Source of the DNA: an uncultured Oscillospiraceae bacterium
GTDB lineage: Bacteria; Bacillota; Clostridia; Oscillospirales; Ruminococcaceae
Length of the DNA: 19,862 nt
Reading direction: 5' to 3'
Assembly: GCA_900540595.1 (NCBI GenBank)
Contig: UQGL01000037.1
Span: 1 to 19,862, forward strand
Shown: piece after piece, positions 1-7,814 of the stretch
Position numbering within the stretch: the first letter of the stretch is position 1
Layout: each line of letters opens with the position of its first letter
The notes under the pieces: generated by a model
What the model was told of the DNA's origin: nothing
Databases searched by the model: none
What the model saw: only the letters and a program-made list of their open reading frames with translations
Program-made: the position numbers and the translations under genes

Positions 1-23
1 GGGGGGCGAGGCTGATTTTTATT

Positions 24-1640
24 TTACTGTTGGGGCCTATAATACTGCGCCAGCACGCGCAGCAGAGCGGCCTCATTCAGCGGCTTTGAGATATGGTCGT
101 TCATACCTGCCTGCCGGGTGCGCTGTACATCCTCGGCAAAGGCGTTTGCCGTCTGCGCAATGATGGGGATCTCCTTTGCCTGCGGGTGGCTGCTTTCGCG
201 TATCGCGCGCGCCGCCTGCAGACCGTCCATCACCGGCATGACAACATCCATCAGGATCGCATCAAACAGCGGGGCCTCCCCCTTACCGGTTGCCAAAAAG
301 GCATCGAGTGCCGCCTGACCGTTTTCGGCCACTGTCACCGCAGCCCCGGCGTTTTCCAGCAGGTAGCAGGCGACCTCGGCGTTCAGCGCGTTATCCTCGA
401 CCAGCAGCAACTTCATCCCGTTCAGGCTGGGCAGCGGCTTGCACGCGGCAGGCTGCTTCGGCGCGCTCAGATCCAGCTCAAGGGGCAGCTCAATGACAAA
501 GGTCGTGCCCTCGCCCAGCGTGCTGCTTACCGTGATCGTGCCGCCCATCAGGTCCACAAGCTCTTTCGCGATGGCCAGCCCCAGTCCGGTGCCCTTCAGC
601 TCACTGCGCAGGGCTTCATTCTCCTGCATAAAGGGCTCATAGATATGGCGCTGGAACTCCTCGCTCATGCCGATGCCGGTATCCTGCACCGTAAAGCGGT
701 AGACAGCGTGGTTCTCGTCCTTGGGGATCTCGTCCAGCGTGTAGTTGATCGTGCCGCCTACCCGGTTGTACTTGACCGCGTTGCTGGAGATATTCGCTAT
801 GATGCGCTGCACATGCAGCGGACTGCCGATAACATGGCTGTGCCGCTGATTGAAATTCACATGGCAGGTCAGCTGCATCCTTACCACCTGGGTGTGCAGC
901 GTGTCCCCGCAGCGGGCCAGCAGCTCATACAGGTCAAAGGGCTCATGGGTGATCCGCATATGGCCGCTCTCCATACGGCTTATATCCAGCACATCATTGA
1001 TGAGCGTTTCCAGCTGCTGCCCGGCGGCGGTCAGCTTCTCCATCGTGTCGCGGACCTTTTCAGGATTCTCCGCGTTGTCGTAGGCGATCTTAGCCATGCC
1101 CAAAATGCCGTTGAGCGGCGAGCGGATGTCGTGGCTCATCCGGGAGAGGAAGGATGATTTTGCCCTGTTGGCAGCCTCGGCGCTGTTGCGCGCCTCGACC
1201 AGCCATTTCTCGCGCTTGTGCAGGGCGTTGCAGTCGCAAAGGGTCAGCAGCCACATAACGCGGCCGTCCGGCAGCTGCTTTTCGTCCTTGCAGAGGTAAA
1301 ACCAGCGCCAGCCCCCATCCCGGGTGTGCAGGCAGAGGGTACGCCTGCCCTTGAACTGACGGAAATTCTCAAGGTCACGCAGGTCGCAGTCCTCGGCAAA
1401 GCAGTCAGCAAACTGCATCGTGTAGCCGCTGCCGAACACCTCGTCCCCATGGCAGCCGAGGGATCGCAGCGCCAGCTCGCTGATGATGCCAACCGGCAGC
1501 CCCGGCGTGTAGAAGCCGCCTACAACGCCGACGCCGTTATTTTTATCCAGCAGCTGCTGGATGGATTTGTCGATTACCTGCAGATCCTTCCGCTGAAAAT
1601 CGCTGCTGAAAATTGGCTCCTCGTAAAAGCTTTTGATCAT
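24..1640 (-). CDS. Hybrid sensor histidine kinase with C-terminal receiver domain
   Basis: This 538-residue protein has no clear membrane segment and should be cytoplasmic. Residues about 30-140 look like a PAS-type sensor region. A dimerisation/phosphoacceptor helix follows, with His170 in the motif SHDIRSPLNG. The ATP-binding domain has an N box (N283/N287), G1 (DTGIG, 320-324) and G2 (GTGLG, 350-354). A receiver domain starts near 409 with the acidic pair in LLVEDN, the phosphoacceptor Asp465 in LMDVVMP, Thr498 and Lys519 in SKP. It should autophosphorylate on His170 and pass the phosphate to Asp465. No output or DNA-binding domain is present, and no Hpt or partner regulator is adjacent, so its target is unknown. 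The start at 1640 has a GGGAG ribosome site about 6 nt upstream. The signal it senses cannot be told from sequence. Confidence 0.93.
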   Translation of the reverse strand: MIKSFYEEPIFSSDFQRKDLQVIDKSIQQLLDKNNGVGVVGGFYTPGLPVGIISELALRSLGCHGDEVFGSGYTMQFADCFAEDCDLRDLENFRQFKGRRTLCLHTRDGGWRWFYLCKDEKQLPDGRVMWLLTLCDCNALHKREKWLVEARNSAEAANRAKSSFLSRMSHDIRSPLNGILGMAKIAYDNAENPEKVRDTMEKLTAAGQQLETLINDVLDISRMESGHMRITHEPFDLYELLARCGDTLHTQVVRMQLTCHVNFNQRHSHVIGSPLHVQRIIANISSNAVKYNRVGGTINYTLDEIPKDENHAVYRFTVQDTGIGMSEEFQRHIYEPFMQENEALRSELKGTGLGLAIAKELVDLMGGTITVSSTLGEGTTFVIELPLELDLSAPKQPAACKPLPSLNGMKLLLVEDNALNAEVACYLLENAGAAVTVAENGQAALDAFLATGKGEAPLFDAILMDVVMPVMDGLQAARAIRESSHPQAKEIPIIAQTANAFAEDVQRTRQAGMNDHISKPLNEAALLRVLAQYYRPQQ

Positions 1641-1686
1641 GCAATGCTCCCTGTTCTCCTGTTGTGGTTTGCGCTCAATTAGTTAC

Positions 1687-1715
1687 ATTGTAATTGTTTT
1701 GCGGTTAAATTGCAA
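1687..1715 (-). promoter_or_regulatory. Promoter for the hybrid histidine kinase
   Basis: On the minus strand a -35 box TTGCAA (1710-1715) and a -10 box TACAAT (1687-1692) are separated by exactly 17 bp, giving a leader of about 40 nt before the start at 1640. The surrounding DNA is AT-rich. The same -35/-10 pair with the same spacing occurs upstream of the amino-acid transporter operon (4378-4406). Confidence 0.7.
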
Positions 1716-1776
1716 GCGTTATTTGTTTTATTGCAACAAATACAGCGATTCTGTCCATTTGCTGCACCAAAAACAC

Positions 1777-1808
1777 CAAGGGGGCAGGCCTACAGGCCTG
1801 CCCCCTTG
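1777..1808. repeat. Perfect 15-bp inverted repeat with 2-nt centre
   Basis: The arm CAAGGGGGCAGGCCT at 1777-1791 is followed by AC and then its exact reverse complement at 1794-1808. On the minus strand the hairpin is followed by a short run of five T, so it may end transcripts from the transporter operon that stops at 2049. On the plus strand no T run follows. The very short centre and symmetry also fit a dispersed palindromic repeat. Confidence 0.75.
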
Positions 1809-1822
1809 CAGCGAAAAGCTAT

Positions 1823-1994
1823 GGCAACACCGCACAATTCCCGCCTGACGGCTTAAGCACCGCTCCGGCAGCTGCGGCACGGCATCTGCGTTGCCAAAAT
1901 GCTCGATAATACACAAAGTATTATCTGCGCTTTTGGCTTAGCAGCTGCCGTACCTCGCTCGCCGTATCGGCACTTAGAATTATGCGGTATTGCC
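1823..1994. repeat. 172-bp imperfect palindromic (MITE-like) element
   Basis: The outer arms GGCAACACCGCACAATTC (1823-1840) and the reverse complement of 1977-1994 (GGCAATACCGCATAATTC) differ at only two C/T positions. Inside are a second matched pair (CGGCAGCTGC near 1866 and GCAGCTGCCG near 1941), a GCCAAAA/TTTTGGC pair, and a central 8-bp hairpin GATAATAC-acaaa-GTATTATC at 1905-1925. With the 1777-1808 repeat it fills most of the 408-bp gap between the kinase and the transporter operon. No reading frame in it looks coding. A small non-autonomous element or a structured dispersed repeat are both possible. Confidence 0.7.
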
Positions 1995-2048
1995 TTATGT
2001 TACTTTGTCAGACTGACTGCGGCACTCTGCAATGAGATAATGCGCTTT

Positions 2049-2888
2049 TCAGTCGTTGGTCGAGATGTCCGTGCCGAAATATTTTTCGCTCAGCGCCTTG
2101 AGCGTGCCATCGGCGCGCAGCTCCTCAATGGCGGTGTCGATGGCGGCGCGCAGGGTTGCGGTCTCCTCGCCCTTGCGCATCGGGATCGCAACCTCGTTGG
2201 CATCATCGGTCAGCACAGCGATCTTGACATTGGCATCGGGATGCTCCTTCGTGTAGTCGTAGAAGGTCACCTCGGCGTTGAGGGTCGCATCGATCCGGCC
2301 GCTGTTCAGCAGCTCAAAGGTCTGGTTCAGGTCATCGACCGCCGTGACGGTCGCGCCGTACTGCTCGGCCAACTGGGCATAGGTGCTGGAGATCGTGTTT
2401 GCGGTCGTCTTGCCGTTCAGATCCTCCAGCGTCTGGATGCTGTCATCGTCCGCCTGGGTGATGACAGCCGTGCGGTTGTAGGCGTAGGGGGTGGAGAAAT
2501 CGTATTTTGCGGCGCGGTCGGGGGTGATGTCAACGCCGTTGACCATAATGTCATAGCGCCCGGCGTCAAGACCGGCCAGCAGGCCGTCCCACTCGCCCTC
2601 AACAAACTGCGGCTCCACGCCGAGCTTTTCGGCGATTTTGGTGCCGACCTCAACATCGTAGCCCACAAGGGTATCGCTCTCATCGTGGTAGGTCCAGGGT
2701 GCCCAGGTGCCCTCCATTGCGATGGTGATGGTGCCGCGGGCCTGGATCTCGCTCAGCAGGTCGGCGGCGGTGGCATCGGCAGACGCTGCCGTGCCGGAGG
2801 ATGCTGCAGCCGTGCCGCCGCAGGCAGTCAGCGCAGCGGCCATAGCGGCGGTCAGGGTCAGGGCGGTCAGCCTGTTCAGGTTTTTCAT
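2049..2888 (-). CDS. Amino-acid ABC transporter substrate-binding lipoprotein (SBP_bac_3 type)
   Basis: This 279-residue family-3 solute-binding protein should be tethered outside the membrane and deliver a polar amino acid to the adjacent permease. A lipoprotein signal peptide is visible: MKN, a hydrophobic stretch and a lipobox LTAC with Cys23. An Ala/Ser/Thr-rich linker follows. The mature part shows the family signature from GYDVEVGTKIAEKLG through EWDGLLAGLDAGRYDIM and TPDRAAKYDFSTPY. The wording of that signature recalls cystine-binding members, but I would not fix the substrate. Its ATG overlaps the ATPase stop (TAATG at 2886-2890), so translation is probably coupled. It is the last gene of a three-gene operon. 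Confidence 0.93.
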   Translation of the reverse strand: MKNLNRLTALTLTAAMAAALTACGGTAAASSGTAASADATAADLLSEIQARGTITIAMEGTWAPWTYHDESDTLVGYDVEVGTKIAEKLGVEPQFVEGEWDGLLAGLDAGRYDIMVNGVDITPDRAAKYDFSTPYAYNRTAVITQADDDSIQTLEDLNGKTTANTISSTYAQLAEQYGATVTAVDDLNQTFELLNSGRIDATLNAEVTFYDYTKEHPDANVKIAVLTDDANEVAIPMRKGEETATLRAAIDTAIEELRADGTLKALSEKYFGTDISTND

Positions 2889-3634
2889 TACAAAAGGCTC
2901 CTTTGCTTGTAGGTCTGTAAAAATTCTTGGGTGCGGGGCTGCTGCGGGTCGTTAAAGAACGCTTCGGCGGTGTTCTGCTCCACAATGACGCCCTGCTCCA
3001 TAAACACCACGCGGTTGGCCACATGGCGGGCAAAATCCATCTCATGGGTGACGACCAGCATCGTGCGGCCCTCCCGCGCAAGCTGGCGCATAACGGCCAG
3101 CACCTCGCCGGTCAGCTCGGGGTCAAGCGCGGAGGTCGGCTCGTCAAAATAGAGGATCTCGGGGTCGGCCGCCATGGCGCGTGCAATGGCTACCCGCTGC
3201 TGCTGCCCGCCGGAAAGCTGGCTGGGGTAGTAGTCGGCGCGGTCATCCATGCCGACCTTGACAAGCTGCGCATGGGCCAGCTCCTCGGCCGTGCGGCGGG
3301 GCATCTTGCGGGCAATGATAAGCCCCTCGGTCACATTCTGCAGCGCGGTCTTATTTGCAAACAGGTTGTAGTTCTGAAAGACAAAGCCCGTGCGGCGGCG
3401 CAGGGCGTTGATCTCGCCATGGGTGGCGCGGTGCAGCTCGATACGGCGGCCGTCAAAATCCATCGTGCCGGCATCTGCCCTCTCAAGAAAATTCAGGCAG
3501 CGCAGCATGGTGGTCTTGCCGCTGCCGCTTGAGCCGAGGATGGCCACCACATCGCCCTTGTTCACATCCAGATCAATGCCCTTGAGCACCTGCAGCGGGC
3601 CGAAGGCCTTGCGCAGGTTTCTGATTTCCAGCAT
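2888..3634 (-). CDS. Amino-acid ABC transporter ATP-binding protein (GlnQ type)
   Basis: This 248-residue cytoplasmic ATPase powers amino-acid import with the permease at 3639-4313. It contains Walker A GSSGSGKT (34-41), the Q loop at Gln87, the ABC signature LSGGQQQR (140-147), Walker B ILYFDE (160-165) with the D loop SALD after it, and the switch His197. Length and motif spacing are normal for polar amino-acid transporters. The start at 3634 follows an AAGGAG site that lies within and just after the permease stop codon; the gap between the genes is 4 nt. It overlaps the binding-protein gene by one base. Nothing unusual is seen. Confidence 0.96.
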   Translation of the reverse strand: MLEIRNLRKAFGPLQVLKGIDLDVNKGDVVAILGSSGSGKTTMLRCLNFLERADAGTMDFDGRRIELHRATHGEINALRRRTGFVFQNYNLFANKTALQNVTEGLIIARKMPRRTAEELAHAQLVKVGMDDRADYYPSQLSGGQQQRVAIARAMAADPEILYFDEPTSALDPELTGEVLAVMRQLAREGRTMLVVTHEMDFARHVANRVVFMEQGVIVEQNTAEAFFNDPQQPRTQEFLQTYKQRSLL

Positions 3635-3638
3635 AGCT

Positions 3639-4313
3639 TCAACTCCTTTGTGCGCCGCGGCTGTTGAGGTAGCGCTCGCCCACAGCCTGCAGGCGGGTCA
3701 GCACTGTGCAGAACAGCAGGTAAACCAGACCGACCTCGATATACAGCGCCAGCGGCTCATAGGTACGGGCCACAATGCGCTGGGTCGTCATAAACATTTC
3801 GGTCACGGTGATGTTGGCCGCCAGCGAGGTATCCTTGATCATGGCGATCAGCGAGCTTGCCAGCGTGGGGAACGCCGTGCGCAGTGCCTGCGGCAGGATG
3901 ATGCGGCGGATGATCTGCAGATAGTTCATACCGACGCACTGCCCGGCCTCGAGCTGGCCCCGGGGGACCGACTCGAGCGCGGCGCGGATCGTCTCGGCGC
4001 AGTACGCACCCTCGTTGATCGAAAAGACGAGGACCGCCGCGGGGAACGGCTCGATCAGGATGCCGACACCCGGCAGACCGTAAAAGACGACAAAAAGCTG
4101 CACCAGCACCGGCGTGCCGCGGATGACCCAGATGTAAAACCGGGCGATGCGCTGCAGCACCGGCACCTGCGCAAACTGGACCAGCGCCACCGCCACGGCG
4201 ATGATGAGCGCCAGTGTGAAGGAAATGGCGGTCAGCGGGATCGTAACGGTCAGACCCGGCAGCAGGATTTTACCAAAGGAATCCAGAAGGATGCCGACAA
4301 GGCGTTCGGACAT
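3639..4313 (-). CDS. Amino-acid ABC transporter permease (HisM/GlnP type)
   Basis: This integral membrane subunit is 224 residues from the chosen start. It has several hydrophobic segments and the cytoplasmic EAA loop (LEAGQCVGMNYLQIIRRIILPQ region) that docks with the ATPase. The motif VIRGTPVLVQLF is typical of polar amino-acid permeases. I start it at MSERLVG (4313), because AAGGAG lies about 11 nt upstream and the next in-frame ATG upstream (4361) has no ribosome site. Only one permease gene is present, so the transporter is probably a homodimer. It is the first gene of the operon. Confidence 0.93.
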   Translation of the reverse strand: MSERLVGILLDSFGKILLPGLTVTIPLTAISFTLALIIAVAVALVQFAQVPVLQRIARFYIWVIRGTPVLVQLFVVFYGLPGVGILIEPFPAAVLVFSINEGAYCAETIRAALESVPRGQLEAGQCVGMNYLQIIRRIILPQALRTAFPTLASSLIAMIKDTSLAANITVTEMFMTTQRIVARTYEPLALYIEVGLVYLLFCTVLTRLQAVGERYLNSRGAQRS

Positions 4314-4377
4314 GGGGCGGTTCTCTCCTTTATATACGGGGGCGGTTGTATTTCCCACCAAAACAGTATGCTATGAA

Positions 4378-4406
4378 ATTGTAGCACATCCGCCCGCATT
4401 TTGCAA
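4378..4406 (-). promoter_or_regulatory. Promoter of the amino-acid transporter operon
   Basis: On the minus strand TTGCAA (4401-4406) and TACAAT (4378-4383) are 17 bp apart. Transcription would begin near 4371 and give a leader of about 58 nt before the permease start at 4313. I see no T-box or riboswitch-like fold in that short leader. The 183-bp gap also has to hold the divergent cardiolipin synthase promoter, for which TATACT at 4445-4450 could be a -10 box without a convincing -35. Confidence 0.7.
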
Positions 4407-4496
4407 GAGCCGCCGGGGCTATGGTATTTTTGCCGGTGGTGTGCTATACTGTTGAGGTGGAAAAGGTACACTACTTCCACAGAAAAGAGAAACATC

Positions 4497-6044
4497 ATGA
4501 ACACTACCGAAGAAAAACGCGAATCCATCCCGAACAGCGTCAACCGGATGCTGTTTGCCGGTATCGGCGTCATCCTGCAGGTCGCGTGGATCTGCTGGCT
4601 GGCCATCAAGCTGAACGACTACTCGACCGCCATTCAGGTCTGCACCTCGGTGCTGGCCTTCCTGATCACGTTGCGCATATACGGGCTGCATATCAACTCT
4701 GCGTATAAAATATCTTGGATCATCCTGATCCTGCTGTTCCCGGTATTCGGCCTGACGATCTACCTGCTGTTCGGCCGCGCCGGCGCGGTCAGCGTCATGC
4801 GCAAGCGGTTCAACAGCAATCTTGCGCTGCTGCGCAGCTACCACGCGCCCCTGCTGGCCCAGCGCCGGGCGCTGCCCTACCCCGACCGCACCGCGCGCAA
4901 CCACGCCCACTACCTGCAGACGCGGGCAGGCTACCCGGCCTATGACAACACCGATGTGACCTTCTACGGCGACACCTGCGCCGCGCTGGAGGCACAGAAG
5001 GAGGCACTGCGCAGCGCCGAGCATTTTATTTTTATGGAGTACCACGCCATCGAGGACGCCTCCGCCTGGCAGGAGCTGGAGGACATCCTTGCCGAGCGCG
5101 CCGCCCACGGTGTCGAGGTCCGTGTTTTTTATGATGATGTGGGCAGCATCGGCTTTATCACGAGCGCCTTTGTCAAAAAGCTGGAGAGCCGCGGCATCCA
5201 GTGCCGCCAGTTCAACCCGGTCATTCCGATCCTGAATGTTTTCATGAACAACCGCGACCACCGCAAGATCACAGTCGTGGACGGGCGCATCGGCTTTACC
5301 GGCGGCTACAATCTGGCCGAGGAATATTTTAACCGCACCCACCCCTACGGCCGGTGGAAGGACACCGGCATCCGGCTGGAGGGTGACGCTGTGCGCAGCC
5401 TGACGCTGATCTTTTTGGAGCTGTGGGGCGCGACCCAGAAGGAGCCGCCCGAGATCGAGCGCTACCTGCCCGAGGTCCCCTACACCGCGCGTGAAAACGC
5501 CGTGGTGCTGCCCTACGCCGACAACCCGCTGGATGATGAGGCCACCGGCGAGAATGTCTACCTGAACATGATCCGCAGCGCGAAGGAATATGTCTACATC
5601 ACAACGCCCTACCTGATCCTGAGCGATGAGATGCAGCGCACCCTGCGGCTTGCAGCCTCCAGCGGCGTTGATGTGCGCATCATCACGCTGGGTATCCCTG
5701 ACAAAAAGCTGATCTTCTCGGTGACGCGCAGCTACTATGCGGCGCTGGCCAAGAGCGGCGTGCGCATTTATGAGTACACGCCCGGGTTCATCCACGCAAA
5801 GCAGTGCGTTGCAGACGGCGCAGAGGCCGTTGTGGGCACGATTAATTTTGACTTCCGCAGCCTGTATCTGCATTTTGAGAATGCGTGCTGGTTCTGCGGC
5901 TGCCGGGCCGTGGCCGAGGTGCGCCGCGATTTTGACGAGCTGTTTCCCCTCTGCCATGAGGTGACCGAGGAGTACGCCGCCCGCCGCAGCGTTGCCCTGC
6001 GCGGTCTGGACTGCGTGCTGCGCCTGTTCAGCCCGCTGATGTGA
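4497..6044 (+). CDS. cls: Cardiolipin synthase (phospholipase D superfamily)
   Basis: This 515-residue membrane enzyme is predicted to join two phosphatidylglycerol molecules into cardiolipin plus glycerol. The N-terminus has three hydrophobic segments (about 19-38, 44-62 and 71-92). Two HKD phospholipase D motifs are complete: His255-x-Lys257-x4-Asp262 in the first half and His433-x-Lys435-x4-Asp440 in the second. Each is followed by the usual Gly/Asn or Asn/Asp-Phe stretch (GFTGGYN; GTINFDFRS). Length and layout fit bacterial Cls. I start at ATG 4497 (MNTTEEK); the open frame extends 32 codons upstream, but that part lacks a start with a ribosome site. The site here is weak too (AAAGAGA). 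It is monocistronic, divergent from the transporter operon and followed by a terminator. Confidence 0.93.
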   Translation: MNTTEEKRESIPNSVNRMLFAGIGVILQVAWICWLAIKLNDYSTAIQVCTSVLAFLITLRIYGLHINSAYKISWIILILLFPVFGLTIYLLFGRAGAVSVMRKRFNSNLALLRSYHAPLLAQRRALPYPDRTARNHAHYLQTRAGYPAYDNTDVTFYGDTCAALEAQKEALRSAEHFIFMEYHAIEDASAWQELEDILAERAAHGVEVRVFYDDVGSIGFITSAFVKKLESRGIQCRQFNPVIPILNVFMNNRDHRKITVVDGRIGFTGGYNLAEEYFNRTHPYGRWKDTGIRLEGDAVRSLTLIFLELWGATQKEPPEIERYLPEVPYTARENAVVLPYADNPLDDEATGENVYLNMIRSAKEYVYITTPYLILSDEMQRTLRLAASSGVDVRIITLGIPDKKLIFSVTRSYYAALAKSGVRIYEYTPGFIHAKQCVADGAEAVVGTINFDFRSLYLHFENACWFCGCRAVAEVRRDFDELFPLCHEVTEEYAARRSVALRGLDCVLRLFSPLM

Positions 6045-6054
6045 GCCCATATAC

Positions 6055-6091
6055 AAAAGCCGCCCGTGTGGGACCCACACAGGCGGCTTTT
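6055..6091. terminator. Bidirectional terminator between cls and transaldolase
   Basis: AAAAGCCGCC-cgtgtgg and its near-perfect complement ending GGCGGCTTTT form a 17-bp stem with a single mismatch and a very short loop. A-rich and T-rich ends flank it, so it can end transcripts of both convergent genes. Confidence 0.88.
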
Positions 6092-6108
6092 CGTTATTAT
6101 AGGGCAGG

Positions 6109-6768
6109 TTATGCGCCGAACACCTTGGTGTAGTCGGCCTTGAACTTCTCAATACCGGCATCGGTCAGGGGGTGATGCAGCATCTGCTCAATGACCTTGT
6201 AGGGCACGGTGGCGATGTCGGCACCGGCCAGCGCGCAATCTGTCACATGGATGGGGTTGCGGACGCTGGCGGCGATGATCTGGGTGTCGATGTCGGGGTA
6301 ATTCAGGAACATATCATGGATGGTCTCGATCAGGTCGATGCCGGGCTGGCCGATGTCATCCAGACGGCCGAGGAAGGGGCTGACATAGGTGGCACCGGCG
6401 CGGGCGGCCAGCAATGCCTGATTGGCGCTGAAAATCAGGGTGCAGTTGGTGGGGATACCCTCCGCAGAGAGGACCTTGATGGCTTTGAGGCCCTCGGCCG
6501 TCATGGGGATCTTGACGACCATGTGCTTGGGATCGAGTGCGTAGATGGCGCGGCCCTCGGTGATCATCCCCTCGGCGTCTGCGGTCGTGGCCTTGACCTC
6601 ACCGGAGATGGGGCCGTCCACGATCGTGGTGATCTCCTTCAGGGTCTCGGCATAGTCGCGGCCCTCCTTTGCGATCAGGCTGGGGTTGGTGGTCACGCCT
6701 GCGATAATGCCCATGTCATTTGCCTTGCGGATCTCGTCCACATTGGCGGTGTCGATATAAAACTTCAT
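6109..6768 (-). CDS. tal: Small-type transaldolase (TalC/MipB/FSA subfamily)
   Basis: This 219-residue class I aldolase of the non-oxidative pentose phosphate pathway moves a dihydroxyacetone unit between sugar phosphates. It opens with [16 protein letters not shown] and GVTTNPS, both hallmarks of the subfamily. The Schiff-base lysine is Lys86 in VVKIPMT. Fructose-6-phosphate aldolases of this fold carry Gln and Tyr in the active site where this protein has Glu57 (SGEVKA) and Phe132 (SPFLGRLDD). That points to a true transaldolase; the alignment is from memory. The start at 6768 follows AGGAGGAG closely; the longer open frame upstream has no support. It lies 119 bp downstream of araD with its own promoter, and both genes feed pentose phosphate metabolism. 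Confidence 0.92.
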   Translation of the reverse strand: MKFYIDTANVDEIRKANDMGIIAGVTTNPSLIAKEGRDYAETLKEITTIVDGPISGEVKATTADAEGMITEGRAIYALDPKHMVVKIPMTAEGLKAIKVLSAEGIPTNCTLIFSANQALLAARAGATYVSPFLGRLDDIGQPGIDLIETIHDMFLNYPDIDTQIIAASVRNPIHVTDCALAGADIATVPYKVIEQMLHHPLTDAGIEKFKADYTKVFGA

Positions 6769-6810
6769 AGAACGCTCCTCCTGTAAAAAATGTGCTTTAC
6801 TGTCAACATT

Positions 6811-6839
6811 ATTGTACACGGCAGACCGTGCCCGGGCAA
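6811..6839 (-). promoter_or_regulatory. Promoter of the transaldolase gene
   Basis: On the minus strand TTGCCC (6834-6839) and TACAAT (6811-6816) are separated by 17 bp, about 43 nt upstream of the transaldolase start at 6768. The gene can therefore be expressed independently of araD. Confidence 0.55.
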
Positions 6840-6887
6840 GAAAGTGTGTGATAAAAACCGGACAGAAGTTTGGATTTTGCGCACCGC

Positions 6888-7583
6888 TTACCCCTGCCCG
6901 TAGTAGGCGTTGGGGCCGTGCTTGCGCAGGAAGTGCTTTTCCAGCACATGTCGGGGCGCCGGCTCTGCGTTGGGGTCCAGCGTCAGGGTCAGGATGCCCA
7001 TTTTGGCGACCTCCTCCAGCACTGCGGCGTAGTAGACGGCCTCGGCGGCCGTTTTGCCCCATGTAAAGGGACCGTGGCTTGCGCAGAGCACGGCGGGAAG
7101 ATGCACCGGGTCGATGCCGCGCTCGCGGAAGGTTTCGATGATGACCTTGCCGGTGTTCAGCTCGTAGTCCTCCTCGATCTCTGCGGGGGTCAGCTCCCGG
7201 GTGCAGGGCACCGGGCCGTAAAAGTAGTCCGCGTGGGTCGTGCCGAAGGCGGGCAGGTCCCGCCGGGCCTGCGCAAACGCCACCGCATGGGTGGAATGGG
7301 TGTGGACGATGCCGCCCAGCGCCGGAAATGCCCGGTACAGCGCAAGATGGGTCTTTGTATCGCTGCTGGGGTTGAGGTCTCCCTCGACCTTGTTGCCGTC
7401 CAGATCCATGACGACGAGCTGCTCCGGCGTCAGCGCGTCATACGCGACACCGGACGGCTTGATGACGAAAAGGCCGCGCTCCCGGTCGATGCCCGACACA
7501 TTGCCCCATGTGTAGGTGACAAGCCCGCGGCGGGGCAGCTCCATATTGGCCTCATAGACCTGCTGCTTGAGTTTTTCCAGCAT
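6888..7583 (-). CDS. araD: L-ribulose-5-phosphate 4-epimerase
   Basis: This 231-residue class II aldolase-fold enzyme converts L-ribulose 5-phosphate to D-xylulose 5-phosphate, the last step of L-arabinose breakdown. The zinc site is visible as His94-Thr-His96 (IVHTHSTHA) and His170 (CASHGPF). Asp75 (SSDTKTH) matches the catalytic aspartate; these lie one residue before the E. coli numbering D76/H95/H97/H171. GNVSG (27-31) and KPSG (42-45) bind phosphate in this family. Length is normal. The start at 7583 follows AAGGAG by 8 nt. The gene is divergent from an AraC-type regulator, but no araA or araB lies beside it; the nearest sugar kinase is rhaB, about 5 kb away. FucA-like aldolases share the fold, but the sequence looks much more like AraD. 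Confidence 0.93.
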   Translation of the reverse strand: MLEKLKQQVYEANMELPRRGLVTYTWGNVSGIDRERGLFVIKPSGVAYDALTPEQLVVMDLDGNKVEGDLNPSSDTKTHLALYRAFPALGGIVHTHSTHAVAFAQARRDLPAFGTTHADYFYGPVPCTRELTPAEIEEDYELNTGKVIIETFRERGIDPVHLPAVLCASHGPFTWGKTAAEAVYYAAVLEEVAKMGILTLTLDPNAEPAPRHVLEKHFLRKHGPNAYYGQG

Positions 7584-7613
7584 TCTGATCGCTCCTTGTT
7601 GGCTTTTGTCTTC

Positions 7614-7619
7614 ATTATA
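7614..7619 (-). promoter_or_regulatory. -10 box of the araD promoter
   Basis: On the minus strand a consensus TATAAT sits at 7614-7619, about 31 nt upstream of the araD start. No good -35 lies 17 bp upstream (only a T-rich stretch), which would suit an activator-dependent promoter. The divergently transcribed AraC-family gene is the obvious candidate activator; that link is inference. Confidence 0.5.
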
Positions 7620-7662
7620 GCAGACCCGGTGAAAAAAAACAGGCCCCAGAGTCAAAAACACT

Positions 7663-7814
7663 GGATTTTTGTTCAAATATTTGCAGCGGCGCGGCCGGAA
7701 TTGTGCTGTGCATAACACCAAAACCTGCATACAGACAGGATTTTTGGCGTTGCCTTGCGTTTTGCTGCGGCACAGCGCACCAGATATGGTGGCGCAGGCA
7801 GGATTTTGCAGCGG
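7663..7814. promoter_or_regulatory. Direct repeats between araD and the AraC-type regulator (candidate operators)
   Basis: GGATTTTTG occurs at 7663-7671 and 7738-7746, with a shorter GGATTTTG at 7801-7808. A second motif TTTGCWGCGG occurs at 7680-7689, 7761-7770 and 7805-7814. The last two copies share the longer core CAGRCAGGATTTT (7732-7744 and 7795-7807), offset by 63 bp, about six helical turns. AraC-family regulators usually bind direct repeats, so these are candidate sites. This accounts for most of the 331-bp gap between the two genes. Confidence 0.4.

Noticed and set aside
93..1157. 354-codon open frame on the plus strand opposite the histidine kinase
   Set aside because: Arginine/histidine/glutamine-rich translation with no domain, fully antisense to a gene with complete catalytic motifs; a by-product of GC-rich codon use.
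4419..6161. 580-codon minus-strand frame opposite cardiolipin synthase
   Set aside because: Shadow of the plus-strand gene, which has both HKD motifs; no ribosome site and low-complexity V/G/A/Q/H composition.
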